Numbered from the stretch's first letter, positions 1 to 9,634 are shown. The stretch: DNA of 64,000 nt from Fulvimonas soli (GCF_003148905.1 NZ_QGHC01000009.1:1-64000); one strand, 5' to 3'. The notes: generated from the letters alone by a model not told the origin. Translations and numbers: made by a program.

Positions 1-68
1 GCTGGCAAGGCAAGGTGTGGCCGTGCAGGCTCTTTCCTTTCCCCGGGCTCATCCAGGCCGTTTCTTTC

Positions 69-104
69 GGTTCCTTTTCTTTGGGCCAGCAAAGCAAGGG
101 AACT
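69..104. repeat. Imperfect inverted repeat downstream of rnt
   Basis: Arms at 69-83 and 90-104 pair as GGTTCCTTTTCTTTG against CAAAGCAAGGGAACT with three mismatches around a six-base loop. It lies in the 272 bp downstream of rnt, where no gene is supported. AT-rich repeats of this 'ttcttttgg...ccaaaagaa' look recur between genes in many gammaproteobacteria. A role as transcription terminator or repeat-family member is inference. Confidence 0.45.
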
Positions 105-272
105 CGCTGGCCGGCAGGCGACCGAAACCCGCCGCAGGCGACCCAGCCGCGGGAGCGCTCAGCACCGGCTACGAATACATAAAGGAAAGAAACGACACTC
201 CTGCCGACAAAGCAGTCGACCAAGAGCGCCACCGAGGCCGGAGGCCACCGCTTCCAAGCGCCACCGGCGAAA

Positions 273-932
273 TCAGAGCACCCCCACCCCGATCTGCTCC
301 CGCTCGAAAGTCTCCAACTGGCGCCAACGGTTGACGATGGCGCAGAACAGCTCGGCGGTGCGCTCGGCATCGTAGACCGCCGAGTGCGCCGAGTTGCCGT
401 CGAAATCGCGGCCCGCCGCCATCACCGCCTTGCTCAGCACGGTCTGGCCGTAGGCCAGGCCGCCCAGGGTGACGGTGTCGAAGCAGCTGAAGGGATGGAA
501 CGGGTTGCGCTTGTGCCCGCAGCGGCGCACCGCGGCGTTGAGGAAGCCCAGGTCGAAGGCCGCGTTGTGGCCGACCAGGATGGCGCGCTGGCAGCCGGTC
601 TCGCGCACCGCCTGGCGCACCGGCGCGAACACGTGGTCCAGCGCCTGCCGCTCGGGCAGGGCGCCGCGCAGCGGGTTGTCCGGGTCGATGCCGGTGACCT
701 CCAGCGAGCGCGGGTCGATGTTGGCGCCGGGAAACGGCTCCACGTGCGTGGACACCGCCGGGTGCGGGTGGAGCAGGCCCTCGCCGTCCATGCCGATCGG
801 CACCACCGCGATCTCCAGCAGGGCGTCGCGCTCGGCGTCGAAGCCGCCGGTCTCCACGTCCACCACTACCGGCAGGAAGCCGCGGAAACGCTCGCAAAGG
901 CGCGCGGACAGGCTGTTCTTCAGGTTCTCCAT
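273..932 (-). CDS. rnt: Ribonuclease T
   Basis: A 219-residue DEDDh 3'-5' exoribonuclease, which in the family matures tRNA 3' ends and trims other stable RNAs as a cytoplasmic homodimer. The four acidic residues and the general-base histidine are all present: D25 and E27 (motif DVETGG), D127 (HNAAFD), H183 and D188 (HSAVYDAE). Spacing matches the enzyme's known layout and the length is normal for the family. It is transcribed alone, divergent from the porin gene. A longer antisense frame over the same region lacks family features. Confidence 0.95.
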   Translation of the reverse strand: MENLKNSLSARLCERFRGFLPVVVDVETGGFDAERDALLEIAVVPIGMDGEGLLHPHPAVSTHVEPFPGANIDPRSLEVTGIDPDNPLRGALPERQALDHVFAPVRQAVRETGCQRAILVGHNAAFDLGFLNAAVRRCGHKRNPFHPFSCFDTVTLGGLAYGQTVLSKAVMAAGRDFDGNSAHSAVYDAERTAELFCAIVNRWRQLETFEREQIGVGVL

Positions 933-1106
933 CGCCGAAGCATATCAGCCGCCCCGCCGGGCCGTGAGCGGCGCGCTGTCTTCGTTCTGTCATGCAAACG
1001 GCATCCAACCGTAAAGGCGCCACCGCATCCTGCCGCCGTGCTTGGCCGGCCAACGCGATCGAAGGGGGCGGTCCAGGTGGTTCCTTCCTACATGCGGAGA
1101 TATTCC

Positions 1107-2393
1107 ATGCGTTCCAAGTTGCTCGCGGTAGCCGTCGCTGCCGGTTTGGGCGTGGTCAGCCTGCACGTCTCGGCCGATCCGGCGCAGGCGTCCAAGAAGT
1201 CCCACAAGACCGCCGCCCCGGCCGCGTCGCAGACCACCCAGAATGCCGAGATCGAGGCGCTGAAGGCCCAGCTCGAGGCGCTGCAGGCCAAGGTGGCCGA
1301 GCTGGAGTCGCGCACGGACGCGCAGTCCGACATCAACGTCAGCACCGGCCAGGCCGTGGAGCAGGTGCAGAAGGCGCAGGCCGCGTCCGACAAGAAGGTG
1401 GCGGCGATCGACAAGATCACCAACAACACCACGCTGTCCGGCACGATGTTCTTCGACCTGAGCAACATCGACCAGAAGAACAGCGACACCGGCAAGACCG
1501 CCACCAGCGGCACGGGCTTCGACGTGAAGCGCTTCTACCTGGGCGTCACGCACAAGTTCAACGACATCTGGTCGGCCAACCTGACCACCGACTTCCAGTA
1601 CAGCAGCGCCGTCGGCGCCACCGAGCTGTTCGTGAAGAAGGCCTACGTGCAGGGCAAGTTCGACGACGCCTTCATCCTGCGCCTGGGCTCCTACGACATG
1701 CCGTGGATCCCGTTCGTGGAGAGCTACTACGGCTACCGCTACGTCGACAACACCCTCACCGACCGCCTGAAGTACGGCAACTCGGCCGACTGGGGCGTCA
1801 ACGTGGGCGGCGACCTGGCCGGCAAGGTGCTCAACTACTCGGTGTCGGCGGTGAACGGCGCCGGCTACAAGAACCCGAGCCGCTCCAAGGGCGTGGACTT
1901 CGAGGGCCGCGTGGGCTTCGTGCCGTTCGACGGCTTCGTCGTCGCGCTGGGCGGCTACAGCGGCCACCGCGGCCAGGAAACCGAGACCGTCGACGCGCAG
2001 CATACCGCGCAGCGCGGCGACATCATGGTGGCCTACGCCGACAAGAACTTCCGCCTGGGCGGCGAGTACTTCACCGCGAAGAACTGGAACCAGGTGCTGG
2101 CCGTGCCGGCCGACAAGGCCGACGGCTACTCGATCTGGGGCAGCGTGGCGCTCAACGACGTGTGGAGCCTGTTCGCCCGCTACGACAACGCCAAGCTGAG
2201 CAAGGACCTGGATTCGGACAAGAAGGACGTCTACTACAACGCCGGCATCGAGTACCAGGTGACCAAGGGCTTCCGCCTGGCCGGCGTGTACAAGCACGAG
2301 AAGGCCGACGCGACGGTCGCCACCCCGGTCCCGGCGCACGTGCAGAACGTGAAGACCAACGAGGTCGGCGTGTACGGCGAGGTGAAGTTCTGA
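1107..2393 (+). CDS. Outer-membrane porin, OprP/OprO-like
   Basis: A 428-residue outer-membrane beta-barrel. The N-terminus is a signal peptide (MRSKLLAVAVAAG, cleavage near residue 26), followed by a charged coiled-coil stretch (EIEALKAQLEALQAK) of the kind preceding the barrel in phosphate-selective-type porins. Alternating aromatic/polar strands follow, and the chain ends in Phe as outer-membrane proteins do. The ATG at 1107 was chosen because GGAG lies about 8 bases upstream; an in-frame ATG at 1092 would give a poor leader. Substrate is unknown: phosphate selectivity is a family label, not shown here. Confidence 0.82.
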   Translation: MRSKLLAVAVAAGLGVVSLHVSADPAQASKKSHKTAAPAASQTTQNAEIEALKAQLEALQAKVAELESRTDAQSDINVSTGQAVEQVQKAQAASDKKVAAIDKITNNTTLSGTMFFDLSNIDQKNSDTGKTATSGTGFDVKRFYLGVTHKFNDIWSANLTTDFQYSSAVGATELFVKKAYVQGKFDDAFILRLGSYDMPWIPFVESYYGYRYVDNTLTDRLKYGNSADWGVNVGGDLAGKVLNYSVSAVNGAGYKNPSRSKGVDFEGRVGFVPFDGFVVALGGYSGHRGQETETVDAQHTAQRGDIMVAYADKNFRLGGEYFTAKNWNQVLAVPADKADGYSIWGSVALNDVWSLFARYDNAKLSKDLDSDKKDVYYNAGIEYQVTKGFRLAGVYKHEKADATVATPVPAHVQNVKTNEVGVYGEVKF

Positions 2394-2402
2394 TCGACGG
2401 CC

Positions 2403-2431
2403 CGCGCTCCCTCCCGCGGGGAGGGAGCGCG
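2403..2431. terminator. GC hairpin after porin gene
   Basis: A perfect 12-bp stem (2403-2414 with 2420-2431, arms CGCGCTCCCTCC/GGAGGGAGCGCG) begins 10 bases after the porin stop. A second short palindrome follows at about 2431-2446. There is no T-tract, so it may stabilise the mRNA end rather than terminate. Confidence 0.5.
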
Positions 2432-2557
2432 GCGGGCGCGCCCGCCGGGCGGGCCACGGAGCCGTCTTCCCGTTGTAGCCCCATGGTCATCGCCGCGAGG
2501 CATGCTGTGCGGGCATGGGACGTGGACATCGGAAGGGAGTTCGGCCCATGGACGGAG

Positions 2558-2590
2558 AAACGGCGGGCGCATGCCCGCCGTTTGCTTTTC
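2558..2590. terminator. Intrinsic terminator between porin and nth
   Basis: A perfect 11-bp stem AAACGGCGGGC/GCCCGCCGTTT (2558-2568, 2573-2583) with a 4-base loop, followed by GCTTTTC on the plus strand. It sits between the convergent porin and nth genes and could act in both directions. Confidence 0.75.
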
Positions 2591-2607
2591 CCCCGCGCGC
2601 AGGCCGT

Positions 2608-3246
2608 TCACGCCGCCGGGGTCTTGTCCTTGTAGCGGCACAGGTCGCGGATCACGCAGCGCGGGCAGTCCGGCTTGCGCGCCTTGCACACGTAGCGGCC
2701 GTGCAGGATCAGCCAGTGGTGCGCGTCGTGCCGGAACTCGGCCGGCACCACCTTCTCCAGCCGCTGCTCCACCGCGCGCACGTCCTTGCCGGGAGCCAGC
2801 CCGGTGCGGTTGCAGACGCGGAAGATGTGCGTGTCCACCGCGATGGTCGGTTCGCCGAAGGCGGTGTTGAGCACCACGTTGGCGGTCTTGCGGCCCACTC
2901 CGGGCAGCGCCTCCAGCGCCTCGCGCGTGCGCGGCACCTCGCCGCCGTAGCGCTCGATCAGGATGCGGCTGAGCGCGACCACGTTCTTCGCCTTGGCGTT
3001 GTACAGGCCGATGGTGGCGATGTACTTCTTGAGCCCCTCCTCGCCGAGCTCCAGGATCGCCCCCGGCGTGTTCGCCACCGGGAAGAGCTTGCGCGTGGCC
3101 TTGTTCACGCCCACGTCGGTGGCCTGCGCGGACAGCACCACCGCCACCAGCAGCTCGAACGGCGTGCGGTATTCCAGCTCGGTGGTGGGATGCGGGTTCA
3201 GCTCGCGCAGGCGGGTGAACAGCTCGACGACCTCGGCGTGCTTCAC
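2608..3246 (-). CDS. nth: Endonuclease III (DNA glycosylase/AP lyase)
   Basis: A 212-residue base-excision repair enzyme that removes oxidised pyrimidines and nicks the abasic site. The helix-hairpin-helix LPGVGRKTA carries the Schiff-base lysine K120, and catalytic D138 is in VDTH. The C-terminal 4Fe-4S cluster cysteines are C187, C194, C197 and C203. All of these occupy the same numbers as in the E. coli enzyme. The GTG start at 3246 overlaps the TGA of the upstream rsxB-like gene by 4 bp, so translation is probably coupled. Confidence 0.96.
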   Translation of the reverse strand: MKHAEVVELFTRLRELNPHPTTELEYRTPFELLVAVVLSAQATDVGVNKATRKLFPVANTPGAILELGEEGLKKYIATIGLYNAKAKNVVALSRILIERYGGEVPRTREALEALPGVGRKTANVVLNTAFGEPTIAVDTHIFRVCNRTGLAPGKDVRAVEQRLEKVVPAEFRHDAHHWLILHGRYVCKARKPDCPRCVIRDLCRYKDKTPAA

Positions 3247-3851
3247 TTGGCGACTCCCGGCTGCCTCGCGCGGGCGCGCGCAAGCGCGGCCAGCACGGGG
3301 TTGGCCGGCGCGGCGGCATCGTCCAGCGCGGCCTTGCGCGCGGCCAGTTCCGCCGCGCGCTCGGCACGCTCGCGCGCCAGGCGCGCCTCGCGGCGGCGGA
3401 AGTGCGCGCGCGCCGCGTCGGCGTGCGCCTGGTCGAGCTGCGCGGCGGGCATCGGCTCCAGCGCGATGCAGTCCACCGGACAGGCCGGCACGCACAGCTC
3501 GCAGCCGGTGCACTGGTCGGCGATCACCGTGTGCATCAGCTTGGCCGCGCCGACGATGGCGTCCACCGGGCAGACCTGGATGCACTTGGTGCAGCCGATG
3601 CAGTCGGCCTCGACGATGCGCGCCAGCATGCGCGGCTTCTCCACGCCGCGCGCGGGATCGAGCGGCAGCGCCGGACGCCCCAGCAGCGCCGCCAGCCTGG
3701 CGATGCCGGCCGCGCCGCCGGGCGGGCAGCGGTTGATCTCCGCCTCGCCGGCGGCGATGGCCTCCGCGTAAGGGCGGCAGCCGTGGTAGCCGCACCGCTC
3801 GCACTGCGTCTGCGGCAGCAGGGCGTCGATGCGGTCGGCGAGCGGGAGCAT
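3243..3851 (-). CDS. rsxB: RnfB/RsxB-like iron-sulfur protein (orphan)
   Basis: A 202-residue ferredoxin-like protein. C17, C20, C25 and C42 form the RnfB 4Fe-4S motif (CERCGYHGC...C). Two bacterial-type 4Fe-4S sites follow: C84-C87-C90-C94 and C114-C117-C120-C124. The tail is an Arg/Ala-rich helix. The hydrophobic N-terminal anchor of canonical RnfB is missing, so the protein looks soluble. No other rnf/rsx genes are in the window, although nth follows directly with a 4-bp overlap, as nth follows the rsx operon in E. coli. Electron partner unknown; supplying electrons or protecting the Nth cluster is inference. Confidence 0.82.
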   Translation of the reverse strand: MLPLADRIDALLPQTQCERCGYHGCRPYAEAIAAGEAEINRCPPGGAAGIARLAALLGRPALPLDPARGVEKPRMLARIVEADCIGCTKCIQVCPVDAIVGAAKLMHTVIADQCTGCELCVPACPVDCIALEPMPAAQLDQAHADAARAHFRRREARLARERAERAAELAARKAALDDAAAPANPVLAALARARARQPGVAK

Positions 3852-3870
3852 GGGAGCGAGGAGTGAGTAG

Positions 3871-3990
3871 TTGGTGGTGAGTAGTGAGGGCGCGAAGATC
3901 GGTGCCGGCGCGGCGTGCGGGGTGCGACGGAGTGCGCAGGGCGGGGGCGACGCCGCACGGGCTTGCGCCCTCGCTACTCGTCCCTCCCAC
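3871..3990. repeat. Inverted repeat pair between metG and rsxB
   Basis: GAGTAGTGAGGGCGC near 3879-3893 pairs with GCGCCCTCGCTACTC near 3965-3979 with one mismatch. Short GAGTGAGTAG and CTCCCACTCCC runs lie on the outer sides. It fills most of the 142-bp gap between metG and rsxB. The layout resembles the GGGAAT-type repeat between trpB and trpA. Confidence 0.55.
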
Positions 3991-3993
3991 TCC

Positions 3994-6105
3994 CTACCGC
4001 ACCGTGGCGCCCGGCCTCGCGCCCGGGTCGGCGTCGAGCAGGAACAGGTCGCTGCCGCCTTCGCCGGCGGACAGGATCATGCCCTCGGACACGCCGAAGC
4101 GCATCTTGCGCGGCGCCAGGTTGGCGACGAACACCACGTTGCGGCCGACCAGCCTGTCCGGCTCGCCGTAGGCGGCGCGGATGCCGGAGAAGATCTGCCG
4201 CTTGCCCAGCGGGCCGGCGTCCAGCTCGAAGCGCAGCAGCTTGTCCGAGCCGTCCACGAACTCGCAGGCCAGCACCTTGCCGACGCGCAGGTCGAGCTTG
4301 GCGAAATCGTCGATGCCGATCGTGGCAGGCGTGGCGGCGGCAGCGGGCGTGGCGGCGTCGGTCATGGGTTTGCGGTTCTCCTTGCTGGGTTTGTTCTTGG
4401 GGTCGGCGTTCGCATCGGCCGCGGCGGGCGGCGCGCCGAGCGATTCCTTCGAGGCCTCGATCATCGCCTCGATGCGCCCGGGGTCGACGCGGCCGAGCAG
4501 CGGCTCGAAGGCGGCGATGGCGTGGCCGTGCAGCTCGGCGCAGGCGTCGTCGAAGTCGGCGACCGGCGCGTCGAGGAAGGCCTCCGCGGCGGCCACGGTG
4601 GCCGGCAGCACCGGCTTGAGCAGGCCCGAGAGCAGGCGGAAGGCGGCGATGGCGAAGGAGCACACCTCGTGCAGCTCGGCGCGGCGCGACTCGTCCTTGG
4701 CCAGCGCCCACGGCGCCCTGGCGGCGATGTGGCCGTTGACCAGGTCGGCCATCGTGACGAAGCGGCGGGCGACCTCGGCGAAGTCGCCGTCGGCGTAGAG
4801 CTGCGGCACGTCGCCGTAGTGCTCCAGCAGGCGCTGCCACAGCGCGTGCTCCTCGGCGCCGAAGCCGCCGGCGAGGCGGCCGCCGAAGAACTTGTGCACG
4901 AAGCCGGCGGTGCGGCTGGCGATGTTCACCCACTTGCCGACCAGGTGCGAGTTGACGCGCTCCTCGAAGGCCTTGAGGTCCAGGTCCACGTCCACCGGCG
5001 CGTCGCTCAGCATGGTGGCGAAGTAGTAGCGCAGGAACTCGGGATGGAGCCCGGCGTCGAGGTAGGTGCGCGCCTGGATGAAGGTGCCGCGCGACTTGGA
5101 CATCTTCGCGCCGTTCACCGTCAGGTAGCCGTTGACGTGCAGCGCGGTGGGCACGCGCAGGTCCGCGCCGTGCAGCATCGCCGGCCAGAACAGGCCGTGG
5201 AAGTTGATGATGTCCTTGCCGATGAAGTGGTGCAGCTCGGCGTCGCTGCCCGGCGCGAGGTAGTCGTCGAACGAGGCGCCGGTGCGCTCGCACAGCGCCT
5301 TGAAGCTGGCCAGGTAGCCCACCGGCGCGTCCAGCCACACGTAGAAGAACTTGCCCGGCGCGTCGGGGATCGGGAAGCCGAAGTAGGGCTCGTCGCGCGA
5401 GATGTCCCAGTCCTTCAGGCCGCCGTCCAGCCACTCGCGCAGCTTGGCCACCACGCCGGGGTTGGCCACCGGGCGGCCCTGGGTGTAGCGGCCGTCGAAC
5501 CAGTCGCGCAGCAGCGCCTCGAACTTCGACAGCTGGAAGAAGTAGTGCTCCGAGTCGCGCAGCACCGGGGTGGCGCCGGACACCACCGAGTACGGCTCGA
5601 TCAGCTCGGTGGGCGAATAGGTGGCGCCGCAGTGCTCGCAGTTGTCGCCGTACTGGTCGGGCGTGCCGCAGTTGGGGCAGGTGCCCTTGATGTAGCGGTC
5701 CGGCAGGAACATCTCCTTCTGCGGATCGTACAGCTGCTGGATGGTGCGCTTGGCGATGTAGCCGCCGTCGCGCAGCCGCGCGTAGATCAGCGTGGCCAGC
5801 TCGCGGTTCTCCGCCGAGTGGGTGGTGTGGTACTGGTCGAAGGCCACGCCGAAGGCGGCGAAGTCGGCCTCGTGGCCCCGGCGGATGCCCTCGATGAAGG
5901 CCTGCGGGCTCATGCCGGCCTTCTCGGCGGCCAGCATGATCGGCGTGCCGTGGGCGTCGTCGGCGCAGACGTAGGCCACCGTGCGGCCCGCCATCCGCTG
6001 CGCGCGCACCCAGATGTCGGCCTGGATGTAGCCGAGCAGGTGGCCCAGGTGCAGCGGGCCGTTGGCGTAGGGCAGGGCGTTGGTGACGAGCAGTCGGCGA
6101 CTCAT
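3994..6105 (-). CDS. metG: Methionyl-tRNA synthetase
   Basis: A 703-residue class I aminoacyl-tRNA synthetase that charges tRNA-Met. The HIGH motif reads HLGH (residues 19-22). A zinc knuckle with two CxxC pairs (CPNC, CEHC) lies near residues 140-160, and the signature loop is KMSKS. After a low-complexity linker the C-terminal 110 residues form the EMAP-II-like tRNA-binding/dimerisation domain (starting [11 protein letters not shown]). Length and domain order match long-form MetG. It is a single gene, upstream of rsxB on the same strand but separated by a repeat-filled gap. Confidence 0.97.
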   Translation of the reverse strand: MSRRLLVTNALPYANGPLHLGHLLGYIQADIWVRAQRMAGRTVAYVCADDAHGTPIMLAAEKAGMSPQAFIEGIRRGHEADFAAFGVAFDQYHTTHSAENRELATLIYARLRDGGYIAKRTIQQLYDPQKEMFLPDRYIKGTCPNCGTPDQYGDNCEHCGATYSPTELIEPYSVVSGATPVLRDSEHYFFQLSKFEALLRDWFDGRYTQGRPVANPGVVAKLREWLDGGLKDWDISRDEPYFGFPIPDAPGKFFYVWLDAPVGYLASFKALCERTGASFDDYLAPGSDAELHHFIGKDIINFHGLFWPAMLHGADLRVPTALHVNGYLTVNGAKMSKSRGTFIQARTYLDAGLHPEFLRYYFATMLSDAPVDVDLDLKAFEERVNSHLVGKWVNIASRTAGFVHKFFGGRLAGGFGAEEHALWQRLLEHYGDVPQLYADGDFAEVARRFVTMADLVNGHIAARAPWALAKDESRRAELHEVCSFAIAAFRLLSGLLKPVLPATVAAAEAFLDAPVADFDDACAELHGHAIAAFEPLLGRVDPGRIEAMIEASKESLGAPPAAADANADPKNKPSKENRKPMTDAATPAAAATPATIGIDDFAKLDLRVGKVLACEFVDGSDKLLRFELDAGPLGKRQIFSGIRAAYGEPDRLVGRNVVFVANLAPRKMRFGVSEGMILSAGEGGSDLFLLDADPGARPGATVR

Positions 6106-6180
6106 GGCGGGCCGTTGGCGGAAAACGGCTGGAGATTATGGCATGCCGCCCTGGCCGGAGCCCGCGCGTGCGCGCCGCGC

Positions 6181-6208
6181 AAACGAAAAGCGCGCCCGCG
6201 GGCGCGCT
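6181..6208 (-). terminator. Intrinsic terminator after DUF2147 gene
   Basis: A perfect 20-base palindrome at 6189-6208 is followed, on the minus strand, by a TTTTCG tract. It lies 28 bases after the stop of the DUF2147 gene and before metG. Confidence 0.7.
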
Positions 6209-6235
6209 GGATCGTCGGCCGCCGGAGCGCGCGGC

Positions 6236-6682
6236 TCAGTCCTGGCGTTCCCACACCTGGCTGCGGCCGAGCAGCGCGAAGCCGATGTAGCCGTGCACGT
6301 CGAGCTTGGCGCCGCCGTCGACCAGGCTGAGCTTCACCTTGTAGGTCTTGCCGTTGTGGGGGTCGAGGATCTGCCCGCCGTCCCACACGTCGCCGTCCTT
6401 CTTCACGCCCCACATGATCACCATGCCCTCGACCGGCTGGTCCTTGCGCGCACCCTCGCACTTCTTGCAGACGGGATGCGGGCCCTCGTCGGACTGCAGC
6501 ACCTGCAGCACCTTGGCCTGCAGCTCGCCGTTCTGCTCGTAGATCTGCACGATCGACTTGGGCTTGCCGGTGGCGTCGTCGATGGTCTTCCAGGTGCCCA
6601 CCGGGCTGTCGCTGGCGGCATGGGCCAGCATGCTGGAGAGGAACAGGCCGGCGACGGCGGCCAGTTGGAAAACGCGCTTCAT
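6236..6682 (-). CDS. Secreted DUF2147 protein
   Basis: A 148-residue protein with a clear Sec signal peptide (MKRVFQLAAVAGLFLSSMLAHA, cleavage near residue 22). The mature part matches the DUF2147 pattern: an early GTWKTIDD, a CxxC within a Lys-rich segment (CKKC), a central WDGG followed by DPxNGKTYK, and a C-terminal beta-rich stretch with WER. The ATG at 6682 has a strong GGGAGGAGG ribosome site. The family is periplasmic and of unknown function. It is divergent from mrp and has its own terminator, so it is likely monocistronic. Confidence 0.85.
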   Translation of the reverse strand: MKRVFQLAAVAGLFLSSMLAHAASDSPVGTWKTIDDATGKPKSIVQIYEQNGELQAKVLQVLQSDEGPHPVCKKCEGARKDQPVEGMVIMWGVKKDGDVWDGGQILDPHNGKTYKVKLSLVDGGAKLDVHGYIGFALLGRSQVWERQD

Positions 6683-6848
6683 CGAACCTCCTCCCATACG
6701 AACAGGTATGGTCGGAGCGTGGCCGGGCTCCCCGGTGGCGTCAAGCTGCAATGCGCCATGCGCCATGCGCCGGGGCGCCATGATCCAGGGCAGACGGCGG
6801 CCCGCGGGGCGCTGGCATAATGCGATACCCCACCCGATGCCACCCTCC

Positions 6849-7943
6849 ATGACACAGGCGAACGAAGCCCTGGTCCGCCGGCTGCTCGGCGACCTCATCG
6901 ACCCCCACACCGGCGCGCCGCTGGCCGAGGCGATCCGCGCGGTCGGCGTGGACGGCGCGCGCGTGTCGGTGGACCTGCTGCTCGGCTACCCGGCCGCGGG
7001 CGCGGCCGGGGCGCTGGCCGCGCAGGCGCGCGCCGCGCTGGAAGCCGACCCGGCGGTCGAGTCCGCCGCGGTCTCGGTCGCCAGCCGCATCCAGCCGCAC
7101 AAGGTGCAGGGCACGCTGGCGCCGCTGCCGAACGTGAAGAACATCATCGCGGTCGCCTCCGGCAAGGGCGGCGTGGGCAAGTCCACCGTGGCGGCCAACC
7201 TGGCGCTGGCGCTGGCCGCCGAGGGCGCGAAGGTGGGCGTGCTGGACGCGGACATCTACGGCCCCAGCCAGCCGCGCATGCTCGGCATCGCCGGCAAGCC
7301 GGAGTCGCCGGACGGCAAGAGCATCACGCCGATGGCCGCGCACGGCGTGCAGGCGATGTCGATCGGCTTCCTGGTGGACGAGGAGACGCCGATGATCTGG
7401 CGCGGCCCGATGGTCACCCAGGCGATGATGCAGCTGCTCAACGACACCCGCTGGGACATGCTCGACTACCTGGTGGTGGACCTGCCGCCGGGCACCGGCG
7501 ACATCCAGCTCACCCTGGCGCAGAAGGTGCCGGTGGCCGGCGCGGTGATCGTCACCACGCCGCAGGACATCGCCCTGCTGGACGCGCGCAAGGCGCTGAA
7601 GATGTTCGAGAAGGTCGATGTGCCGGTGCTGGGCGTGGTGGAGAACATGGCCACCCACGTGTGCTCGCGGTGCGGCCACGAGGAACACATCTTCGGCGAG
7701 GGCGGCGGCGCGCGCATGGCCGCGCAGTACGGCGTGGCCTGCCTGGGCTCGCTGCCGCTGGACATCCGCATCCGCGAGCAGGCCGACGGCGGCACGCCCA
7801 CGGTGGCGGCGATGCCGGAGTCGGACCTCGCCGCGCGCTACCGCGAGATCGCGCGCAACGCCGCGGGGCGGCTGTCGCGCCAGCCGCGCAACAAGTCGCT
7901 GGGGCTGGGCAAGATCGTGGTGCAGGGAAAGCCCGCCGCGTGA
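6849..7943 (+). CDS. mrp: Mrp/ApbC iron-sulfur cluster carrier ATPase
   Basis: A 364-residue P-loop ATPase that binds and hands on 4Fe-4S clusters to apoproteins. The N-terminal MIP18-type (DUF59) domain covers about residues 1-85. The deviant Walker A GKGGVGKST is at 105-113, and the cluster-bridging CxxC is C272/C275 (CSRC). An alternative ATG at 6837 adds four residues; neither start has a clear ribosome site. The GTG of the next gene overlaps its stop by 4 bp, suggesting coupled translation with a flavin reductase. Confidence 0.94.
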   Translation: MTQANEALVRRLLGDLIDPHTGAPLAEAIRAVGVDGARVSVDLLLGYPAAGAAGALAAQARAALEADPAVESAAVSVASRIQPHKVQGTLAPLPNVKNIIAVASGKGGVGKSTVAANLALALAAEGAKVGVLDADIYGPSQPRMLGIAGKPESPDGKSITPMAAHGVQAMSIGFLVDEETPMIWRGPMVTQAMMQLLNDTRWDMLDYLVVDLPPGTGDIQLTLAQKVPVAGAVIVTTPQDIALLDARKALKMFEKVDVPVLGVVENMATHVCSRCGHEEHIFGEGGGARMAAQYGVACLGSLPLDIRIREQADGGTPTVAAMPESDLAARYREIARNAAGRLSRQPRNKSLGLGKIVVQGKPAA

Positions 7944-8548
7944 GCGCGACGCGGCGCGTGCTGTGCCTGTGCGGCAGCCTGCGCCGGGTCTCGTCCAACC
8001 GCGCCGCGCTGGAGGCCGCGCAACGGCTGGCGCGCCCCGGGGACGCGCCGTCGCTCCGGCGGGAGCCGCAGGCCGGCGGCCCCGGCCCGGCCGCGCGCGG
8101 GGCGCGGCCCGCGCTGGAGCTGCATCTCTACGACGGCCTTGCCGCGCTGCCGCCGTTCAATCCCGACGACGAGCACGACCCGCTGCCCGCGCCGGTGCTG
8201 GCGCTGCGCGAGGCGGTGGGGCGTGCCGACGCCCTGCTGGTCGCCTGTCCCGAGTACGCCCACGGCGTGCCCGGCGCCTTCAAGAACCTGCTGGACTGGC
8301 TGGTGGGCAGCCTGGAATTCCCCGGCAAGCCGGTGCTGCTGCTGGATACCTCGGCGCGCGGCGCGCACCACGGGCAGGCGGCGCTGGCGGAGATCCTGCG
8401 CACGATGTCGGCCACCCTGCTGGGCGCGCGGCCGTTCCCGGTGGCCTTGCCCGGCGCGGGCTGCACGGCGGAGCAGGTGCTGGCCAGCGCGGAGCGCCGC
8501 GCCGAGCTGCGGGCGGCGCTGGACCGCCTGGCCGAAGGGCTGGCCTGA
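7940..8548 (+). CDS. NADPH-dependent FMN reductase family protein
   Basis: A 202-residue flavodoxin-fold protein. The phosphate-binding loop CGSLRRVSSNR follows strand 1. The conserved PEYAHGVPGAFKNLLDWL segment, typical of NADPH-dependent FMN/quinone reductases, lies near residues 105-125. An approximately 30-residue Pro/Gly/Arg-rich insert separates helix 1 from strand 2, which is unusual for this compact fold. The GTG start overlaps the mrp stop by 4 bp. Supply of reduced flavin to iron-sulfur metabolism is inferred from context only. Confidence 0.85.
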   Translation: MSATRRVLCLCGSLRRVSSNRAALEAAQRLARPGDAPSLRREPQAGGPGPAARGARPALELHLYDGLAALPPFNPDDEHDPLPAPVLALREAVGRADALLVACPEYAHGVPGAFKNLLDWLVGSLEFPGKPVLLLDTSARGAHHGQAALAEILRTMSATLLGARPFPVALPGAGCTAEQVLASAERRAELRAALDRLAEGLA

Positions 8549-8571
8549 GCCGCCGCGCGCCCGCGCGGGGC

Positions 8572-8775
8572 GCCAGGCCCACGCCTTCCTCGCCGCCAGC
8601 GTCACCCGCAGCGTCAGCGCCAGCAGCGGCGGCAGCGACCACGGCAGCATCGCCGCGCCGGCATGCTTGAGCAGCGCGCCGCCCGCCGCGCCGCCGGCGA
8701 TGGCCAGGTTCCGGCCGACCACCACCAGCGACTGCGCCAGGTCCTGCTGCTCGCCGGACGGCAGGCTCCGGCAGG
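8572..8775 (-). pseudogene. Decayed C-terminal fragment of an MFS transporter
   Basis: The minus strand encodes about 68 residues (starting [19 protein letters not shown] and ending in [13 protein letters not shown]). They look like transmembrane helices 11-12 of a sugar-efflux-type major facilitator protein: an 'AQSL' loop, a small-residue helix [12 protein letters not shown], then [13 protein letters not shown]. No start codon, N-terminal half or sensible stop is present. It lies in the 516-bp gap between the flavin reductase and dcd. Positions 8780-9060 hold nothing recognisable. Confidence 0.5.
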
Positions 8776-9064
8776 TCAACGGGGAGCCTCCAAGGGCGTG
8801 CCGCGCATGCCGGCCGGGCTGGTCCACCACGACTGCCTGCGCTACCGCTATCCCGCCGGCGGCGGGATGGAGCCCTGGCCGCTGCCGCCGGAGCTGAAGG
8901 CTCCCGTCAGCATGATCTGCAACGACATGGACGCCCGCGTGTGCGCGGCGCGCCGGCCGCCCGCGCGCCCGCCCGACTGGCGGCTCCCTGGCCGATCCGC
9001 TATTTTTCCGCGACTTCCGCTCCGCGCCGCCGCCGGACGGACCACCGACGCAACGGGAGCCCGA

Positions 9065-9634
9065 GTGAGCATCAAGTCCGACAAGTGGATCCGCCGCATG
9101 GCCGAGGGCCACGGCATGATCGAGCCGTTCGAGCCGGGCCAGGTGAAGCAGGACGCCGGCGGCCAGCGCATCGTCAGCTACGGCACCTCCAGCTACGGCT
9201 ACGACGTGCGCTGCTCGCGCGAGTTCAAGGTGTTCACCAACATCAACTCCACCATCGTCGACCCCAAGCGCTTCGACTCCAAGAGCTTCGTCGACGTGGA
9301 GAGCGACGTGTGCATCATCCCGCCCAACAGCTTCGCGCTGGCGCGCACGGTGGAGTACTTCCGCATCCCGCGCAACGTGCTGGTGGTGTGCCTGGGCAAG
9401 AGCACCTACGCGCGCTGCGGCATCATCGTCAACGTCACGCCGCTGGAGCCGGAGTGGGAGGGCCACGTGACGCTGGAGTTCTCCAACACCACGCCGCTGC
9501 CGGCGCGCATCTACGCCAACGAGGGCGTGGCGCAGATGCTGTTCTTCGAGTCCGACGAGGTGTGCGAGACCAGCTACCGGGACCGCGGCGGCAAGTACCA
9601 GGGCCAGCGCGGCGTGACGCTGCCGCGCACCTGA
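9065..9634 (+). CDS. dcd: dCTP deaminase
   Basis: A 189-residue enzyme that deaminates dCTP to dUTP, feeding dTMP synthesis. The sequence carries the trimeric dUTPase/Dcd fold signatures: the [13 protein letters not shown] stretch near residues 40-55, the nucleotide-binding [10 protein letters not shown], and the catalytic-glutamate segment [13 protein letters not shown]. It lacks the Tyr/Ser residues that would suggest a bifunctional dUTPase, but this cannot be settled by eye. The GTG start at 9065 has GGGAG 6-7 bases upstream and matches family length. Confidence 0.95.
   Translation: MSIKSDKWIRRMAEGHGMIEPFEPGQVKQDAGGQRIVSYGTSSYGYDVRCSREFKVFTNINSTIVDPKRFDSKSFVDVESDVCIIPPNSFALARTVEYFRIPRNVLVVCLGKSTYARCGIIVNVTPLEPEWEGHVTLEFSNTTPLPARIYANEGVAQMLFFESDEVCETSYRDRGGKYQGQRGVTLPRT

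Noticed and set aside
169-1053. Longer minus-strand frame covering the rnt gene
   Set aside because: It is in a different frame from the RNase T motifs and is Arg/Gly-rich shadow sequence.
8781-8960. Plus-strand peptide with [10 protein letters not shown] and NDMDARV that looks protein-like
   Set aside because: No family could be recognised and it has no supported start or stop; left as unexplained sequence in the dcd upstream gap.
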